A stretch of 64,000 nucleotides of DNA from Dethiobacter sp. (GTDB lineage: Bacteria > Bacillota > Dethiobacteria > DTU022 > UBA8154), in contig DYEO01000084.1 in assembly GCA_020725665.1 (NCBI GenBank), forward strand, positions 1 to 64,000. The letters run 5' to 3'. A program made the translations under genes and the position numbers. Shown here one piece after another: positions 1-9,734 of the stretch (positions are counted from its first letter, which is position 1; the number at the start of each line of letters is the position of its first letter). Under the pieces are notes generated by a model, which ran no database searches, was not told where the DNA came from, and was given only the letters and a program-made list of their open reading frames with translations.

Positions 1-131
1 ACCGTATGACTACCGAATTTTACATAACCCATTCTCATCACCTGACCATATTATACCAGATGATACTGAAGTATCTGCAAGTCTTAAAAGATTTACTGGC
101 TGAAAGCCAGTGGGTTTAAACCAAGAACTTG

Positions 132-1422
132 TTAACTAAAGGGCCAGGAACCCAGTTCAGGGTTACACTGTTCTGGATCATCGCTTAAAGCCATATTAAT
201 ATTAACTTCCCAGACACCATGCAGCCACGGCTCTTCCCCGGGTAGTTCAAGCAACCACCAGCCGTGCTCGGCATGAACAGTATTTTCTTTAATGCCCTCA
301 AAAAGCTTGGCCTTTTGCCTTGCTCGCCCCCTGGATGTTTCTATCCAGACCCAATCACCGTCATTTATGTCTAACGCTTTGGCAGTGTTAGGATTTATCT
401 GTACAATTGAATAAGGATGCTTTTTTTCTAACAGATTTCACTTGACGCCATTCCGAGTGATAATAATTGTATACCCGCCCCCCCGTTAAAAGAGTAAATG
501 GATATTCTTTAGCCAATTCAGGATTCCCTAGCTGGGTTTCCGGTGCCTCTTTAAAATAAGGTAACGGATCATATCCTAATTTTTCTAATACTGTAGAATA
601 CAGTTCCACTTTTCCTGTTAAAGTAGCAAAACCTTGCCTCTCATATTTCTTGAATTCCGCTGTTTTCTTTATTACCCGTGGAGATGTTTTAAGCGTATAT
701 CCTAAAGGTTTTAGCCGATCATCATGGGCATCTTCTAATGTTTCCCAAGGCCAAAATTCCTTTTGTCCCAAGCGCAACCCCAATCCCCGCCAAATGTCAA
801 AATCGCGGAAGTGTTCATATTCTCACAACATTTAATTTTAAATTGGGGCTTTTCATGTTAATTTACCATTGATTGTTCTGGAAATAAGTGGCTCAATACC
901 TATGAGCATGATGCATTTACTTTTTGCGGTTACTGCGTAAAGTGGAAACATGCCTGTGATCATGTCTGCAACGATACTACGCGGGCCCATGCAAATTCTT
1001 TCCTGGGCCATATAATTTTGAGTGCCAAATGTTTGTAAATCTGGCTCCATACTCGTAATGCGTACGGCCGGTTCCTCCCGGCACTCCCAGAGTTTCCGGG
1101 TTTTCCCTTTATTTCAATGCAATTTTTCAGCAATTTCATCAAGTGCCTGATCCCATGTAATTCTTTCCCATTTATTTTCTCCCCTTTCTCCCGTCCGCTT
1201 TAATGGAAAATTAACCCTGCCTGGATGATAGAAATATTCTGTTGCCGCCTTACGCCTTGGACAGCCCTTTGGAGAAGGATAAACCTTCCTAAACCAGTCA
1301 GGATCCTCTTCTATACCTATAAGCCAGTTATTTTCTACTTTGACTAATACCCCACATTCTGCTTTACACCAAAAACAATCTGATTTTTTAATTTCCATTT
1401 TGATAAATGTCATCCTTAGCAT
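132..1422 (-). pseudogene. Broken molybdopterin oxidoreductase (formate-dehydrogenase-like)
   Basis: Pieces of one molybdopterin-dependent oxidoreductase lie in order on the minus strand but in different frames. The N-terminal piece (about 1114-1422) keeps the iron-sulfur/pterin entry, with CFWCKAECGVLV, a GCPRRK turn and the TWDQALDEIAEKL motif. A middle piece (853-1050) keeps FGTQNYM, ICMGPR and a GIEPLISR stretch. The C-terminal piece (about 430-830) keeps DIWRGLGLRLGQ and FTLLTGGRVYNYYHS. After a further frameshift near 425, the dinucleotide-binding tail (HPYSIVQINPNTAKAL, then VHAEHGWW) ends at a stop at 132-134. Family members run about 700 residues; roughly 430 codons remain, so about 200 residues between the middle and C-terminal pieces are gone. 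It lies 18 bp downstream of the MFS gene on the same strand and may once have been co-transcribed. The substrate cannot be told. Confidence 0.85.
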
Positions 1423-1440
1423 AATAGTGCAAAGATTAAA

Positions 1441-2688
1441 TTAGACTTCCCCCGCGGGTGCCATACTGCTTTTTTCGGAAAGACCAAGGAGGTTAAAGAT
1501 AAAGCGAATGAATATTCCTCCCCCCAGCACAAGGGATGCTATTAGCAAGAGCACCCCCTGCAGGCCTAAATAATTTACTAGAAATCCGGTGATTAGGGGT
1601 ACTACCAGAAATGCCGTAGGAAAACCGTAACCGGAAAGAGCTATCGCCGCCCCCCGGTCTTCAGGCTTACTATACAGACTGCCCACAGTCTGATAGATCA
1701 GGTTAGGGCCGCTGGTGGAAACACCTAGAAGCAACATCACCGGTAACAAGACGATAAAGGAGGGAAACACTAAAACAAAGATCATTGCACCACCCATTAA
1801 CAGCATACTGATCATGGAAAGGTTACGAAAACCAAGTCTCTCCAATAAATGGCCTACGATTAGGCCAAGGGAAATAAAGCCAATATTATATACAGCACTG
1901 AGAATACCGATTAGCCCTTTTGTCAGACCCTCATTTTCCAGAAATACCGGGTAAAAAGAACTGATGAGCACAAAGGGAAGAGCCGCAACAAAACCACAGA
2001 GTGAACCGGCAAAGAATTGTTTTATCCGGGCTAGCCGTACCAGCTTTTTTACCATCTTCACTGCCCCGATTACCTCCTGCTTACGCGGGATAACGGGCAT
2101 CGCGAAGGCTGCCAGGACAGCCAATACACCCATCAGGGCACTGAATAAAAAAGCCCGCTCGAAACCTAATAACGTGGCCAAATAGCCGCTGGCACCAAGG
2201 CCAAGCATGGAACCTGCTCCAAATACGCTGGCGGCCCGTCCGAGAATATGAGGCGTTCTAAGGGGGTCAACGCGACTGCTGTAGGAATGAATCGCGGGCC
2301 AGTAAAATGTTCGTGATACGCTCATGAACAGAAGTTGGATGATTAATATGGCCGTAAAGCTGGAGAATCGGGAAAAACACAGGGCAGCAAGGGTAATGGC
2401 GGTAAAACTTCCCAACAATGTATTACGTTCACCAATACGATCGGAAATAGCACCGGCAAAAGGATGGAATAAAAACCGGAACAAGCCTGGGCTGGCCACC
2501 ACCACCCCTATTCCCCAGGCGGAAAAACCCTGGCTGTGCAGGTAAAAGGGAACTAGCAATTGAATGATGTAAAGAGCCGCCCCATAAAGAAAGGAAAGAA
2601 TGTAGGCTGATATTTCCGGATTGATTGCCGAATATTTTTGCTTGCTGCGATTATAAGCCGTCTTAGTATTCCCAATGTCTTTATTCAT
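1441..2688 (-). CDS. MFS transporter, 12-helix type
   Basis: A 415-residue integral membrane protein of the major facilitator superfamily. The hydrophobic segments are spaced as expected for 12 helices, a charged central loop (PVIPRKQEVIGAVKMVKKL) separates the two halves, and the helix 2-3 loop has the family motif ending DRIGERN. Length is normal. The start ATG has no clear Shine-Dalgarno, so the exact N-terminus is uncertain. It lies downstream of the ten-gene catabolic operon on the same strand but is separated from it by a terminator-like hairpin and about 325 bp, so it is probably a separate unit. Import of the operon's substrate or export of a product is possible from position only; the cargo is unknown. 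Confidence 0.85.
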   Translation of the reverse strand: MNKDIGNTKTAYNRSKQKYSAINPEISAYILSFLYGAALYIIQLLVPFYLHSQGFSAWGIGVVVASPGLFRFLFHPFAGAISDRIGERNTLLGSFTAITLAALCFSRFSSFTAILIIQLLFMSVSRTFYWPAIHSYSSRVDPLRTPHILGRAASVFGAGSMLGLGASGYLATLLGFERAFLFSALMGVLAVLAAFAMPVIPRKQEVIGAVKMVKKLVRLARIKQFFAGSLCGFVAALPFVLISSFYPVFLENEGLTKGLIGILSAVYNIGFISLGLIVGHLLERLGFRNLSMISMLLMGGAMIFVLVFPSFIVLLPVMLLLGVSTSGPNLIYQTVGSLYSKPEDRGAAIALSGYGFPTAFLVVPLITGFLVNYLGLQGVLLLIASLVLGGGIFIRFIFNLLGLSEKSSMAPAGEV

Positions 2689-3013
2689 TTAATTACACCA
2701 ATATCCAACGCTCATATTTGATAACTACGTGTTTCACCTTATAGAAAGACATAACGGTTGGCGCCCAGGGAGGGTTTAAAACAGTAAAAAAGGCCTTCAA
2801 TTAAGAATTAACCCTTCATACATTATAGGAACTATATTACTTTAGTTCTATAGCCGTTAAATACAAATGTTGTTTAAATTTTTTGTATCTTATAAACAGT
2901 TTCAATTATACTTCCGGGTTGGTGCTGGCTCGATAAATATGTGGTTTTATCTAAAATTAATAAGGGGGGCGAACTATGCCCCCTTTAAATTACGCCTTAA
3001 CCATGTTTTAAAC
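2689..3013. other. Gap between MFS gene and hyuB
   Basis: This AT-rich stretch of 325 bp carries the hairpin terminator of the hyu operon at its right end. It presumably also holds the promoter of the minus-strand MFS gene. I see no convincing -35/-10 pair and no credible small gene. An open plus-strand frame running into hyuB is a shadow. Confidence 0.4.
2955..2990 (-). terminator. Rho-independent terminator of the catabolic operon
   Basis: On the minus strand a stem of GGGGGC and GCCCCC with a seven-base loop is followed by TTATTAATTTT. It starts about 24 bp after the hyuB stop, which fits the end of the ten-gene operon. Confidence 0.75.
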
Positions 3014-4756
3014 TTACTTAAGAGCAATTTTCCCCATTTCCTGGCGTTGCTGCTCCGTTGCCTGCTGTTGCACAGCAAGGTCAGCGGGATTAAGTATTAC
3101 CCCATAGGTATCCTTGGCTGTTGCCAGGCTGATCTTGCCGTCGAGGACGTCCTGCTTCACCAGCTCGGGATCACGTTCCAGCGGATTGCCGTAGCCCCCG
3201 CCACCGGGGAGCTGCAGACTTATCACATCATCATATTGCAGCGTGTCCAGGCCTTTGGAGCGCATCCGTTTCTCCCCCGGTTTTCCCGGATTAAGAATAA
3301 AGCGCCCCATAGCTCCCTCGCTCCCGCCAAAGAGGCCGAAAGGCCCGAACTTTTGCCGGTCTCCGTAACGGGCAAAAGAAACATTGTCACAGAGGAAGCG
3401 AATATCCTTGCGCATGGAAAGGGCGCCCCGGAATTTCCCCGCACCGCCGGTATCAGGAATAAACTCATAACACTCCACCCTAACGGGAAACTCCATCTCT
3501 GCAGCCTCTACAGGAGTATTCATAAAGCGGGCGAGGTGTGAATCCTGCCCTTCTCTGGCATCTTTTGTAGGCCGGGCACCAGCACCACCGCCCTGGATCT
3601 CCGTATAGACAAAACGGCGTCCTTTCTTGTCATAACTGCTAAAGGCGCAGGTAGAAATCTGGCCGTGGCTCCCTGCCACCACACGGTCAGGGATGGCGGT
3701 CGAGAAAGCTTTTAGCATGGCCTCCACGATCTTCTGCGATGTGTTGGTACGAGAAGCCACCGCCCCGGGCATACGGGGATTGACGATTAGACCTTCCTCA
3801 ACATCCAGTTTCACAGGGCGGTAACAACCTGAATTAGCCGCTACAGAAGGATCCACCACGCAGATAATCGTGTAATAGACTCCGGCGTAAGTAGTGGCTA
3901 TAGGGCAGTTAATATTTCCTTTTACCTGTTTGCTCGTTCCGTCGAAGTTAACCTTGATCCCGTCACCCTTTTTGATAATATTGATCTGAATCTTAATCGG
4001 GTCATCACTGAGGCCGTCATCGTCGATGTAATCAACGCCAGTGTATGTGCCGTCAGGAATCGCCTGCAGTCCCTCGCGCATACGCCGCTCTGAATAATCC
4101 ATGAGCATGGCGGTAGCATCCTGCACCGTTTCCACCCCGTACTTGGTAAAAACATCCTGCAGACGCCGCACTCCCACATAATTACACGAAGCCATGGCAC
4201 GAATATCCCCGAGCGTTACGTGGGGTACACGGATGTTGTTCTGCAGAATGCCGAAGATCTCCTTGTCTTCCTTATAACCCTTGTAGAGTTTGACCATGGG
4301 CAGGCGCAGGCCCTCCAAATAGATCTCGTTTACCCCACCGGCCACCCCCCCCGGCGACGCCCCCCCCATATCAACCATGTGAGCAAGGCTGCCTACATAG
4401 CCTACCAACTCACCCTCAAAAAAAACAGGAGCAAACAACTGGACATCCATGATATGCTGGCCGCCCATATAGGGATCGTTGGAGATAATGATATCCCCAT
4501 CCTGCAGCATCCCCGGCGGGTATTCCTGGAGCAGACGGGACATGGTGATCTCCAGGCCGGTCAGCAGCATAGGGGCGTGATGGGCTTGGGCAATGGTCCG
4601 TCCCTTATGGTCAAAGACAGCACAGGAGATATCCATGATTTCCTTGATCACGGTGGAGCGAGCCGTACGCACGAGGGTGTGTCCCATTTCGTCGGCGATC
4701 TGCTCCATAGCATAACGGATAACCTGCATCGTAATGAAATCAGTTTTTCCGGTCAT
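3014..4756 (-). CDS. hyuB: Hydantoinase B / oxoprolinase-type subunit
   Basis: The partner subunit of the ATP-dependent N-methylhydantoinase/5-oxoprolinase/acetone-carboxylase family. With HyuA it would hydrolyse a cyclic amide (or carboxylate a ketone) at the cost of ATP, in the cytoplasm. Family signatures are clear: an N-terminal ISCAVFDHKGRTIAQAHHAP stretch, NDPYMGGQHIMDV, HMVDMGGASPGG, and a C-terminal GGGGYGNPLERDP. The length of 580 residues is typical. I place the start at the ATG that overlaps the hyuA stop (TAATG), because it gives coupled translation; an upstream ATG at 4771 would add five residues and overlap hyuA further. It is the last gene of the operon. No gamma subunit of acetone carboxylase is present, which favours a hydrolase over a carboxylase; the substrate remains unknown. 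Confidence 0.9.
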   Translation of the reverse strand: MTGKTDFITMQVIRYAMEQIADEMGHTLVRTARSTVIKEIMDISCAVFDHKGRTIAQAHHAPMLLTGLEITMSRLLQEYPPGMLQDGDIIISNDPYMGGQHIMDVQLFAPVFFEGELVGYVGSLAHMVDMGGASPGGVAGGVNEIYLEGLRLPMVKLYKGYKEDKEIFGILQNNIRVPHVTLGDIRAMASCNYVGVRRLQDVFTKYGVETVQDATAMLMDYSERRMREGLQAIPDGTYTGVDYIDDDGLSDDPIKIQINIIKKGDGIKVNFDGTSKQVKGNINCPIATTYAGVYYTIICVVDPSVAANSGCYRPVKLDVEEGLIVNPRMPGAVASRTNTSQKIVEAMLKAFSTAIPDRVVAGSHGQISTCAFSSYDKKGRRFVYTEIQGGGAGARPTKDAREGQDSHLARFMNTPVEAAEMEFPVRVECYEFIPDTGGAGKFRGALSMRKDIRFLCDNVSFARYGDRQKFGPFGLFGGSEGAMGRFILNPGKPGEKRMRSKGLDTLQYDDVISLQLPGGGGYGNPLERDPELVKQDVLDGKISLATAKDTYGVILNPADLAVQQQATEQQRQEMGKIALK

Positions 4757-6816
4757 TATACTTCCCCCCATGTCAAAATCAAATTGCCAAATTCGTCCAC
4801 ATAGCAGCTGGCCCCGGGTGTTACCAGTGTGCTGGAGATCGTCTCCTCAACAACGGCAGGGCCTGTAAAACGGCTGCCTGAAAGCAGACGGTCGCGCTCG
4901 TAAATAGGCGTATCAATAAACCCGTGTCCCTCAAAATAAACCGGTCGGCTACCCTTTAACCCTTCCGCGCCGTTTTTTCCGGTTAGGGATTCGGTTTTAA
5001 ATTCCACAGGTGGCGTTTTACCAATAGCCGTAACGCGCAAGTTGACGAACTGGACTTCTTCTTCCTGCGAGCTGTAGGCATAGAGTTTTTCATGCAGGGC
5101 GTGAAACCGTTCTATAATCTTTTCCACATCTTTTTTACCTAGGTTCTCCCCCCTGTCCACCGGGACGTTCAGCTCGTAGGACTGACCCTCGTAACGCAAA
5201 TCCACAGACCATACCAGTTCCATATCCTGCAGATTAAACCGTTCAGCCGTAAGCTGGGCAATCCCTTTCTGCTCCAGCTCTTTATAAATTTCATTGAGCT
5301 GCCCTAAATCAATATCGTCGGAAGACCGGATCATCGTCTGTACGAAGTCATAGCGCACATCGGAAACAAGCAGCCCTACAGCAGAAAAGCCGCCGCAGAT
5401 AGGCGGTACTACGACCGCCTGCATCTCCAGTTCCACAGCCAACTCTACAGCATGCAAGGGGCCGGCCCCGCCGAAAGCCACAAGGGTGAACTCCCGCACA
5501 TCGGAACCTTTCTCCACAGAGTTTACACTGATTCCCTTGGACATCTTGGCATTGATAATACGGATTATCCCCGCTGCTGCCTCTTCTACGGACATGCCGA
5601 GTGGATCGGCCACATGCTCCTTAATTGCCTGATAAGCCAAATCCTTACGCAGAGACATCTCGCCACCCAGGAAATATTCCTCGTTTAACCGGCCGAGGAC
5701 CAGGTTTGCATCCGTTACAGCCGGCAGCCTACCGCCCTTACCGTAACAAGACGGGCCCGGTGCGGCACCGGCGCTCTGCGGCCCCACGTTCAGTGCGCCT
5801 CCTTTATCGATCCAGGCGATACTGCCGCCTCCGGCCCCAATGGCATCAATATCGATAACCGGGATCTTGATCGGGTAACCGTCAAATTTGGCCTCCGAGG
5901 TTATCTTGGGGATACCCCCATCAATTAGACCGATGTCAAAGCTGGTTCCACCCATGTCCACGCTGATTAGTTTTTTCCTTTCGGTGATATTACCAATAAA
6001 GGACCCGGCAAGCACACCACCGGCCGGCCCGGAATTAACCGTGTTAATGGCAAATTTTTCCGCCGCTTCCGCTGTAATAGTGCCGCCGCTGGCCTGCATA
6101 ATACGCAGGTCAATTTTGCCGTACTTCTTCTCCAATTCTTTGGTTAACTGGCTGATATAGCGCTTCATAACCGGTTGCAGGTAAGCGTTAATTACCGTTG
6201 TGGAAGAACGCTCGAACTCCCGAAACTCCGGGGCAATCTCGCTGGAGAGGGAGATGTAGGCTTCGGGAAAAACTTCTGCGCATATTTCGGCAATACGCCG
6301 CTCGTGCGCCGGGTTTTGAAAGGCAAAGAGAAGACAAACAGCCACAGATTCCACATTCTGCTCCTTAAAATACTGTAGCACTTCCCGCACCTTTTCCTCA
6401 TCCAGAGGAAGGAGCACTTCCCCTTCCGCATTAACCCGTTCGGGCACGCCTTTGCGTAAATAACGGGGAACCAGCGGCAGTGGGTTATCGATGAAAAAGT
6501 CATATAGGGCCTCGTTGGGGCGCTGTACGCGGCCAATCTCCAGCACATCCATAAATCCCTCCGTGGTGATTAACCCCGTTTTAGCCCCCTTCTTTTCAAT
6601 CAGGGCGTTGGTCCCGATAGTGGTGCCATGAACGATGTAGTTGACCTGGTCCATGGTCCAGCCCGTTTTATCCAGGATACGGGCAATGCCCTCCAGCACC
6701 CCCTCCCAGAGATTGGGATAGGTGGTCAAAGTCTTGGCATAATGAAATTGTCCCGTGACGTCATCTATGGCTACGATATCTGTAAAAGTGCCTCCCACAT
6801 CAATGCCGATTCTCAT
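4756..6816 (-). CDS. hyuA: Hydantoinase A / oxoprolinase-type ATPase subunit
   Basis: A 686-residue subunit with the actin/sugar-kinase type ATP fold. Motifs in order are GGTFTD (residues 8-13), HGTTIGTNALIE, the SSEIAPEFREFERSSTTV stretch, NSGPAGGV, VDMGGTSFDIG, IGAGGGSIAWID and PGPSCYG. In characterised relatives this subunit activates the amide oxygen by phosphorylation before the B subunit completes the reaction. Length is normal for N-methylhydantoinase A and 5-oxoprolinase N-halves. A strong AAAAGGAGG site lies 10 bp before the ATG. The gene lies 32 bp downstream of the sucD-like gene and overlaps hyuB, so the pair is co-translated. Operon content (CoA ligase, CoA-transferase fold, flavoenzymes) argues that the cyclic amide or ketone is then processed as a CoA ester. 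Confidence 0.92.
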   Translation of the reverse strand: MRIGIDVGGTFTDIVAIDDVTGQFHYAKTLTTYPNLWEGVLEGIARILDKTGWTMDQVNYIVHGTTIGTNALIEKKGAKTGLITTEGFMDVLEIGRVQRPNEALYDFFIDNPLPLVPRYLRKGVPERVNAEGEVLLPLDEEKVREVLQYFKEQNVESVAVCLLFAFQNPAHERRIAEICAEVFPEAYISLSSEIAPEFREFERSSTTVINAYLQPVMKRYISQLTKELEKKYGKIDLRIMQASGGTITAEAAEKFAINTVNSGPAGGVLAGSFIGNITERKKLISVDMGGTSFDIGLIDGGIPKITSEAKFDGYPIKIPVIDIDAIGAGGGSIAWIDKGGALNVGPQSAGAAPGPSCYGKGGRLPAVTDANLVLGRLNEEYFLGGEMSLRKDLAYQAIKEHVADPLGMSVEEAAAGIIRIINAKMSKGISVNSVEKGSDVREFTLVAFGGAGPLHAVELAVELEMQAVVVPPICGGFSAVGLLVSDVRYDFVQTMIRSSDDIDLGQLNEIYKELEQKGIAQLTAERFNLQDMELVWSVDLRYEGQSYELNVPVDRGENLGKKDVEKIIERFHALHEKLYAYSSQEEEVQFVNLRVTAIGKTPPVEFKTESLTGKNGAEGLKGSRPVYFEGHGFIDTPIYERDRLLSGSRFTGPAVVEETISSTLVTPGASCYVDEFGNLILTWGEV

Positions 6817-6848
6817 TAAATAAAACCTCCTTTTAACAGGCTGGGATT

Positions 6849-7736
6849 TTACTTCTTGTCGCCCTTTTCAGCGATTACTTCCTGAACCAGGGACGCCACC
6901 TCCCCGGCGGTACGGGCCACAGGAACACCTGCCGCCTCCAGGGCACGCACTTTTGACGCGTAAGTGCCCCTTCCCGCAGTGATAATGGCTCCCGCATGTC
7001 CCATCTGCTTACCCGGGGGTGCGGTGCTGCCGAGGATGAGCGCCACCACCGGTTTGGAGACGTCATTGCGGATATATTCTGCAGCCTCTTCTTCGCTGGT
7101 GCGGCCGATCTCGCCTACCAGCACAATGACATCGGTATCAGGGTCCTGCTCAAAGCGTTCCAGGACCTCCACAAAAGAAACGCCGGTAATAGGGTCGCCG
7201 CCAATGCCCACGCAGGTAGACTGACCGATACCCGCCTTGCTCATCGAGTAGGCCACCTGGTAGGAAAAGGTGCCGCTGCGTGAGACCATGCCGACCCGGC
7301 CAGGTTTATAGATATAGCCGGGCATGAAACCAAGGAGTGTCTCCCCGGGGGTAACAAGGCCGGGGCTGTTGGGGCCAATCATCAGTGTCCCCGTTTCCTG
7401 GAGCCTTTTTTTTACAATCATCATATCCTGCACCGGTACTCCCTCCACCAGGCAGGCGATAAAACCGATCCCCGCATCTATGGCCTCGAAGATGCTGTCC
7501 TTAATGAAGGGGGCCGGTACCATGGTGATGGTGGCATCCACATGATGGTGCTGTACCGCTTCTTTAACGGAATTGTAGACGGGCACACCGTTTACTTCAC
7601 TGCCGCCCCGGCCCGGGGTCACCCCGGCCACGATGCTGGTGCCGTATTCCAGCATCAGCCCGGAATGGTAGGTGCCGAAAGCCCCGGTAATTCCCTGCAT
7701 AATTACTTTTGTGTCTTTGTTTACAAGTATGCTCAT
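6849..7736 (-). CDS. Succinyl-CoA synthetase alpha-like acyl-CoA ligase subunit
   Basis: The CoA-binding, phosphohistidine subunit of an ADP/GDP-forming acyl-CoA synthetase. It has a Rossmann CoA domain (VIMQGITGAFGTYHS), the SRSGTFSYQVAY and GIGGDPITG loops, and the active histidine at about residue 247 in KQMGHAGAI. The usual GPNCPG loop reads GPNSPGL. The length of 295 residues matches SucD. Its start overlaps the stop of the beta subunit by 4 bp, so the two form one complex. Because it is embedded in a catabolic operon with no TCA genes, the real acid could be succinate, malate or another dicarboxylate made by the pathway. The reaction could run either to activate the substrate or to make ATP from a product CoA ester. 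Confidence 0.85.
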   Translation of the reverse strand: MSILVNKDTKVIMQGITGAFGTYHSGLMLEYGTSIVAGVTPGRGGSEVNGVPVYNSVKEAVQHHHVDATITMVPAPFIKDSIFEAIDAGIGFIACLVEGVPVQDMMIVKKRLQETGTLMIGPNSPGLVTPGETLLGFMPGYIYKPGRVGMVSRSGTFSYQVAYSMSKAGIGQSTCVGIGGDPITGVSFVEVLERFEQDPDTDVIVLVGEIGRTSEEEAAEYIRNDVSKPVVALILGSTAPPGKQMGHAGAIITAGRGTYASKVRALEAAGVPVARTAGEVASLVQEVIAEKGDKK

Positions 7737-8875
7737 GCTGTTCCCCCCAATCTGGTGACGGCACGCACCGCTTCTTCCATGGTCTCCACCAGGTGCAGGG
7801 CCGGATGGCCGCTTTCCCGGATTAGTTGGTGGCCAATCTCGTGGTTTCTACCCTGCAGGCAGACTACCACCGGCAGGGAGAAGGCCGATCTTCTGGCCAT
7901 GGCTTCGGTAATCTTCTGGGCGATCACATCGCAGCGCACACCGCCGCCAAATACATTGATAAGTACGGCGCGCAGGCCCGGCTGTTCGGAGATAATCTGC
8001 AGGCCGTCTTCGATGCCGTCACGCAGGATGCGCTCTCCCGTATCCATGAAGTTGGCCGGTTTGCCCCCGGCAATAGCCAGTTGATCCATGGTGGCCATGG
8101 TGAGGCCTGCCCCGTTGGAGATGATGCCGATATCCCCGTCCAGCTCCACGTAACTGAGTCCTTTGGCGGCTGCACGGGCCTCCACCGTATCAAGACGGGG
8201 TGCTTCCAGGTCTTTGTGCCGGAATAGGGCACTGTTATCGACGGAGATTTTTCCGTCCAGGGCGGTAACACCACCACCCTCGATGATCGCCAGGGGGTTG
8301 ATTTCGGCAACCTCCGCATCATATTTCCAGTAGACTTGATAGAGGGAGCAGATGGTGGAGGTGATCACTTTTTGCTCTGCGGCAGGCACATCTGCCTCTT
8401 TAATGAGGCGGCGCACCTGGAAATCCATCAACCCATAGCGCGGATCAACGTTAATGCGCTGCAGGTATTCGGGATGCTCGGTAAGCATCTCCTCAATATC
8501 CATGCCCCCGTGTACCGTAAAGAGTACCATAGGGCCCGAGTAGCGGGATTCGGTGTCTGTAATAACACTAAGGTAGTACTCCTTGGCCAGGGCGATCTTT
8601 TCCTCCATGAGGATGCAGTCCACCTGGAAGCCGCATATATTTGCACCGAAGAGGAAGTCCGCGAAATCCAGGGCCTCATCCTTAGTGGAAACGATCTTAA
8701 TCCCACCTCCTTTTCCCCGTTTGCCGCTGGGGACCTGGGCCTTGAGCACGGCTCCATCCGGAAATTTGGGGAATTCCCGCTCTATTTCTTCTAGGCTGCG
8801 GCAAAGGATCCCTCGCGGGGTACTGATCCCCTGGTTGCTAAAAAGTTGTTTTGCCTGGTATTCCAGTAAGCGCAA
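7733..8875 (-). CDS. Succinyl-CoA synthetase beta-like acyl-CoA ligase subunit
   Basis: The ATP-grasp subunit of the same acyl-CoA synthetase. It begins with the family's EYQAKQLF helix, has the nucleotide-binding AEINPLAI segment, and carries the CoA-ligase domain with SNGAGLTMATMDQLA, KPANFMDTG and INVFGGGVRCD. Length is about 380 residues, as in SucC. I choose the TTG at 8873-8875: it lies 8 bp after the AGGAG site and gives MRLLEYQAKQLF, matching the family N-terminus. The GTG at 8884 is only one base from the site. It sits between the CoA-transferase-like B gene and the alpha subunit. Substrate specificity cannot be read from the sequence. Confidence 0.85.
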   Translation of the reverse strand: MRLLEYQAKQLFSNQGISTPRGILCRSLEEIEREFPKFPDGAVLKAQVPSGKRGKGGGIKIVSTKDEALDFADFLFGANICGFQVDCILMEEKIALAKEYYLSVITDTESRYSGPMVLFTVHGGMDIEEMLTEHPEYLQRINVDPRYGLMDFQVRRLIKEADVPAAEQKVITSTICSLYQVYWKYDAEVAEINPLAIIEGGGVTALDGKISVDNSALFRHKDLEAPRLDTVEARAAAKGLSYVELDGDIGIISNGAGLTMATMDQLAIAGGKPANFMDTGERILRDGIEDGLQIISEQPGLRAVLINVFGGGVRCDVIAQKITEAMARRSAFSLPVVVCLQGRNHEIGHQLIRESGHPALHLVETMEEAVRAVTRLGGTA

Positions 8876-8952
8876 AGATACCACTCCTCTTTCTTTTACT
8901 GAATTTTCATGTCTTGGTAGTATTGTTAATTTTTTATAATAAATAATCCGGG

Positions 8953-9732
8953 TCAGTCGCGCAGGATGCCGCGGGTATCGACCCGCGTACGCAATACCTG
9001 AAGTTCTTCGGCCGTGGGCGGCGGCATATCCTCAACTTTTTCCGGGATAACCGGGGAAAAGCCGGTGTTCTCTATTATTTCCTCCAGAGTAGACGGGGGC
9101 AGGAGATATTTAAGACGCATCCGCTTGCTCTCTTCATCAAAATCAAAGATGGCCCGGGGTGTAATCACATACTGGGGGCCACCGCCGGGAAAGCCGTATT
9201 TCGCACGGCCGTCCGGGCCACCTTCACCCCAGCCGATAGCAGAAACCTGGTCGCATTTTTTCACCAGTGAACGGGGAGAGTGTTCGTTAATAAAGATAAA
9301 ATATTTTTTAACCGTAGCCATAACAGTGGATGTACCCACCGGGCCGGGGCCGCGCATTTTCATGTTGGCCGGATCCGTACCGATACCAAAGAGATTTTGG
9401 TTGCCATACATGTCTACCTGCAGACCGCTGGCAAAGCTCAGATCCATGCGGCTGATCGCGTAAAACTGCTCCTCCATGGACATGAAATTTTCGGCGTATT
9501 TGGCCATGGCCGGGTTGGCAATCTGTGTCAGGTCTTCAAAACGCTGCACATGGGAGAGGTTGGTGAAAAAATTTAGCACATTTAAATAAAGATCGGGGGC
9601 GTGGGTTAGGTGGGCCAGAAGCACACCGGCTGTGGGAATGGGCAGGTTGGTGCCGAGGGAGATGTAGTCCCTGTTTTCAACATGTCTGGATACAAAGATA
9701 GCCCTCAGTTCCTTGTTGCTGGCTGCTTCCAT
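8953..9732 (-). CDS. CoA-transferase-fold subunit B lacking the catalytic glutamate
   Basis: A homologue of glutaconate CoA-transferase subunit B. It follows that family along its length: GTNLPIPTAGVL, an HAPDLYL strand, VDMYGNQN, GGPDGRAKYGFPGGG-QYVITP, FDEESKRMRLKYLLP and ENTGF near the end. In GctB the catalytic glutamate follows the APD strand (IIVESG in the Acidaminococcus enzyme, recalled). Here the equivalent stretch reads LYLNVLNF, with no glutamate. Enzymes of this fold without that residue include the IpdAB ring-opening hydrolase of steroid degradation, so a CoA-ester hydrolase or C-C hydrolase is more likely than a true transferase. The ATG follows a GGAGGG site and lies 2 bp after the A-subunit stop, so the two subunits are coupled. 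Confidence 0.8.
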   Translation of the reverse strand: MEAASNKELRAIFVSRHVENRDYISLGTNLPIPTAGVLLAHLTHAPDLYLNVLNFFTNLSHVQRFEDLTQIANPAMAKYAENFMSMEEQFYAISRMDLSFASGLQVDMYGNQNLFGIGTDPANMKMRGPGPVGTSTVMATVKKYFIFINEHSPRSLVKKCDQVSAIGWGEGGPDGRAKYGFPGGGPQYVITPRAIFDFDEESKRMRLKYLLPPSTLEEIIENTGFSPVIPEKVEDMPPPTAEELQVLRTRVDTRGILRD

Positions 9733-9734
9733 TT

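Noticed and set aside
6..119. A 37-codon plus-strand frame at the window's left edge (MTTEFYITHSHHL onward)
   Set aside because: No ribosome site is visible, no domain is recognised, and it ends just before the pseudogene; it may be a remnant but cannot be supported as a gene.
2867..3541. Long plus-strand frame antisense to hyuB
   Set aside because: A shadow of the GC-rich minus-strand gene; no ribosome site or domain.
3014..6816. HyuAB as acetone carboxylase
   Set aside because: No gamma subunit is present and the subunit lengths fit hydantoinase/oxoprolinase better; carboxylation of another ketone cannot be fully excluded.
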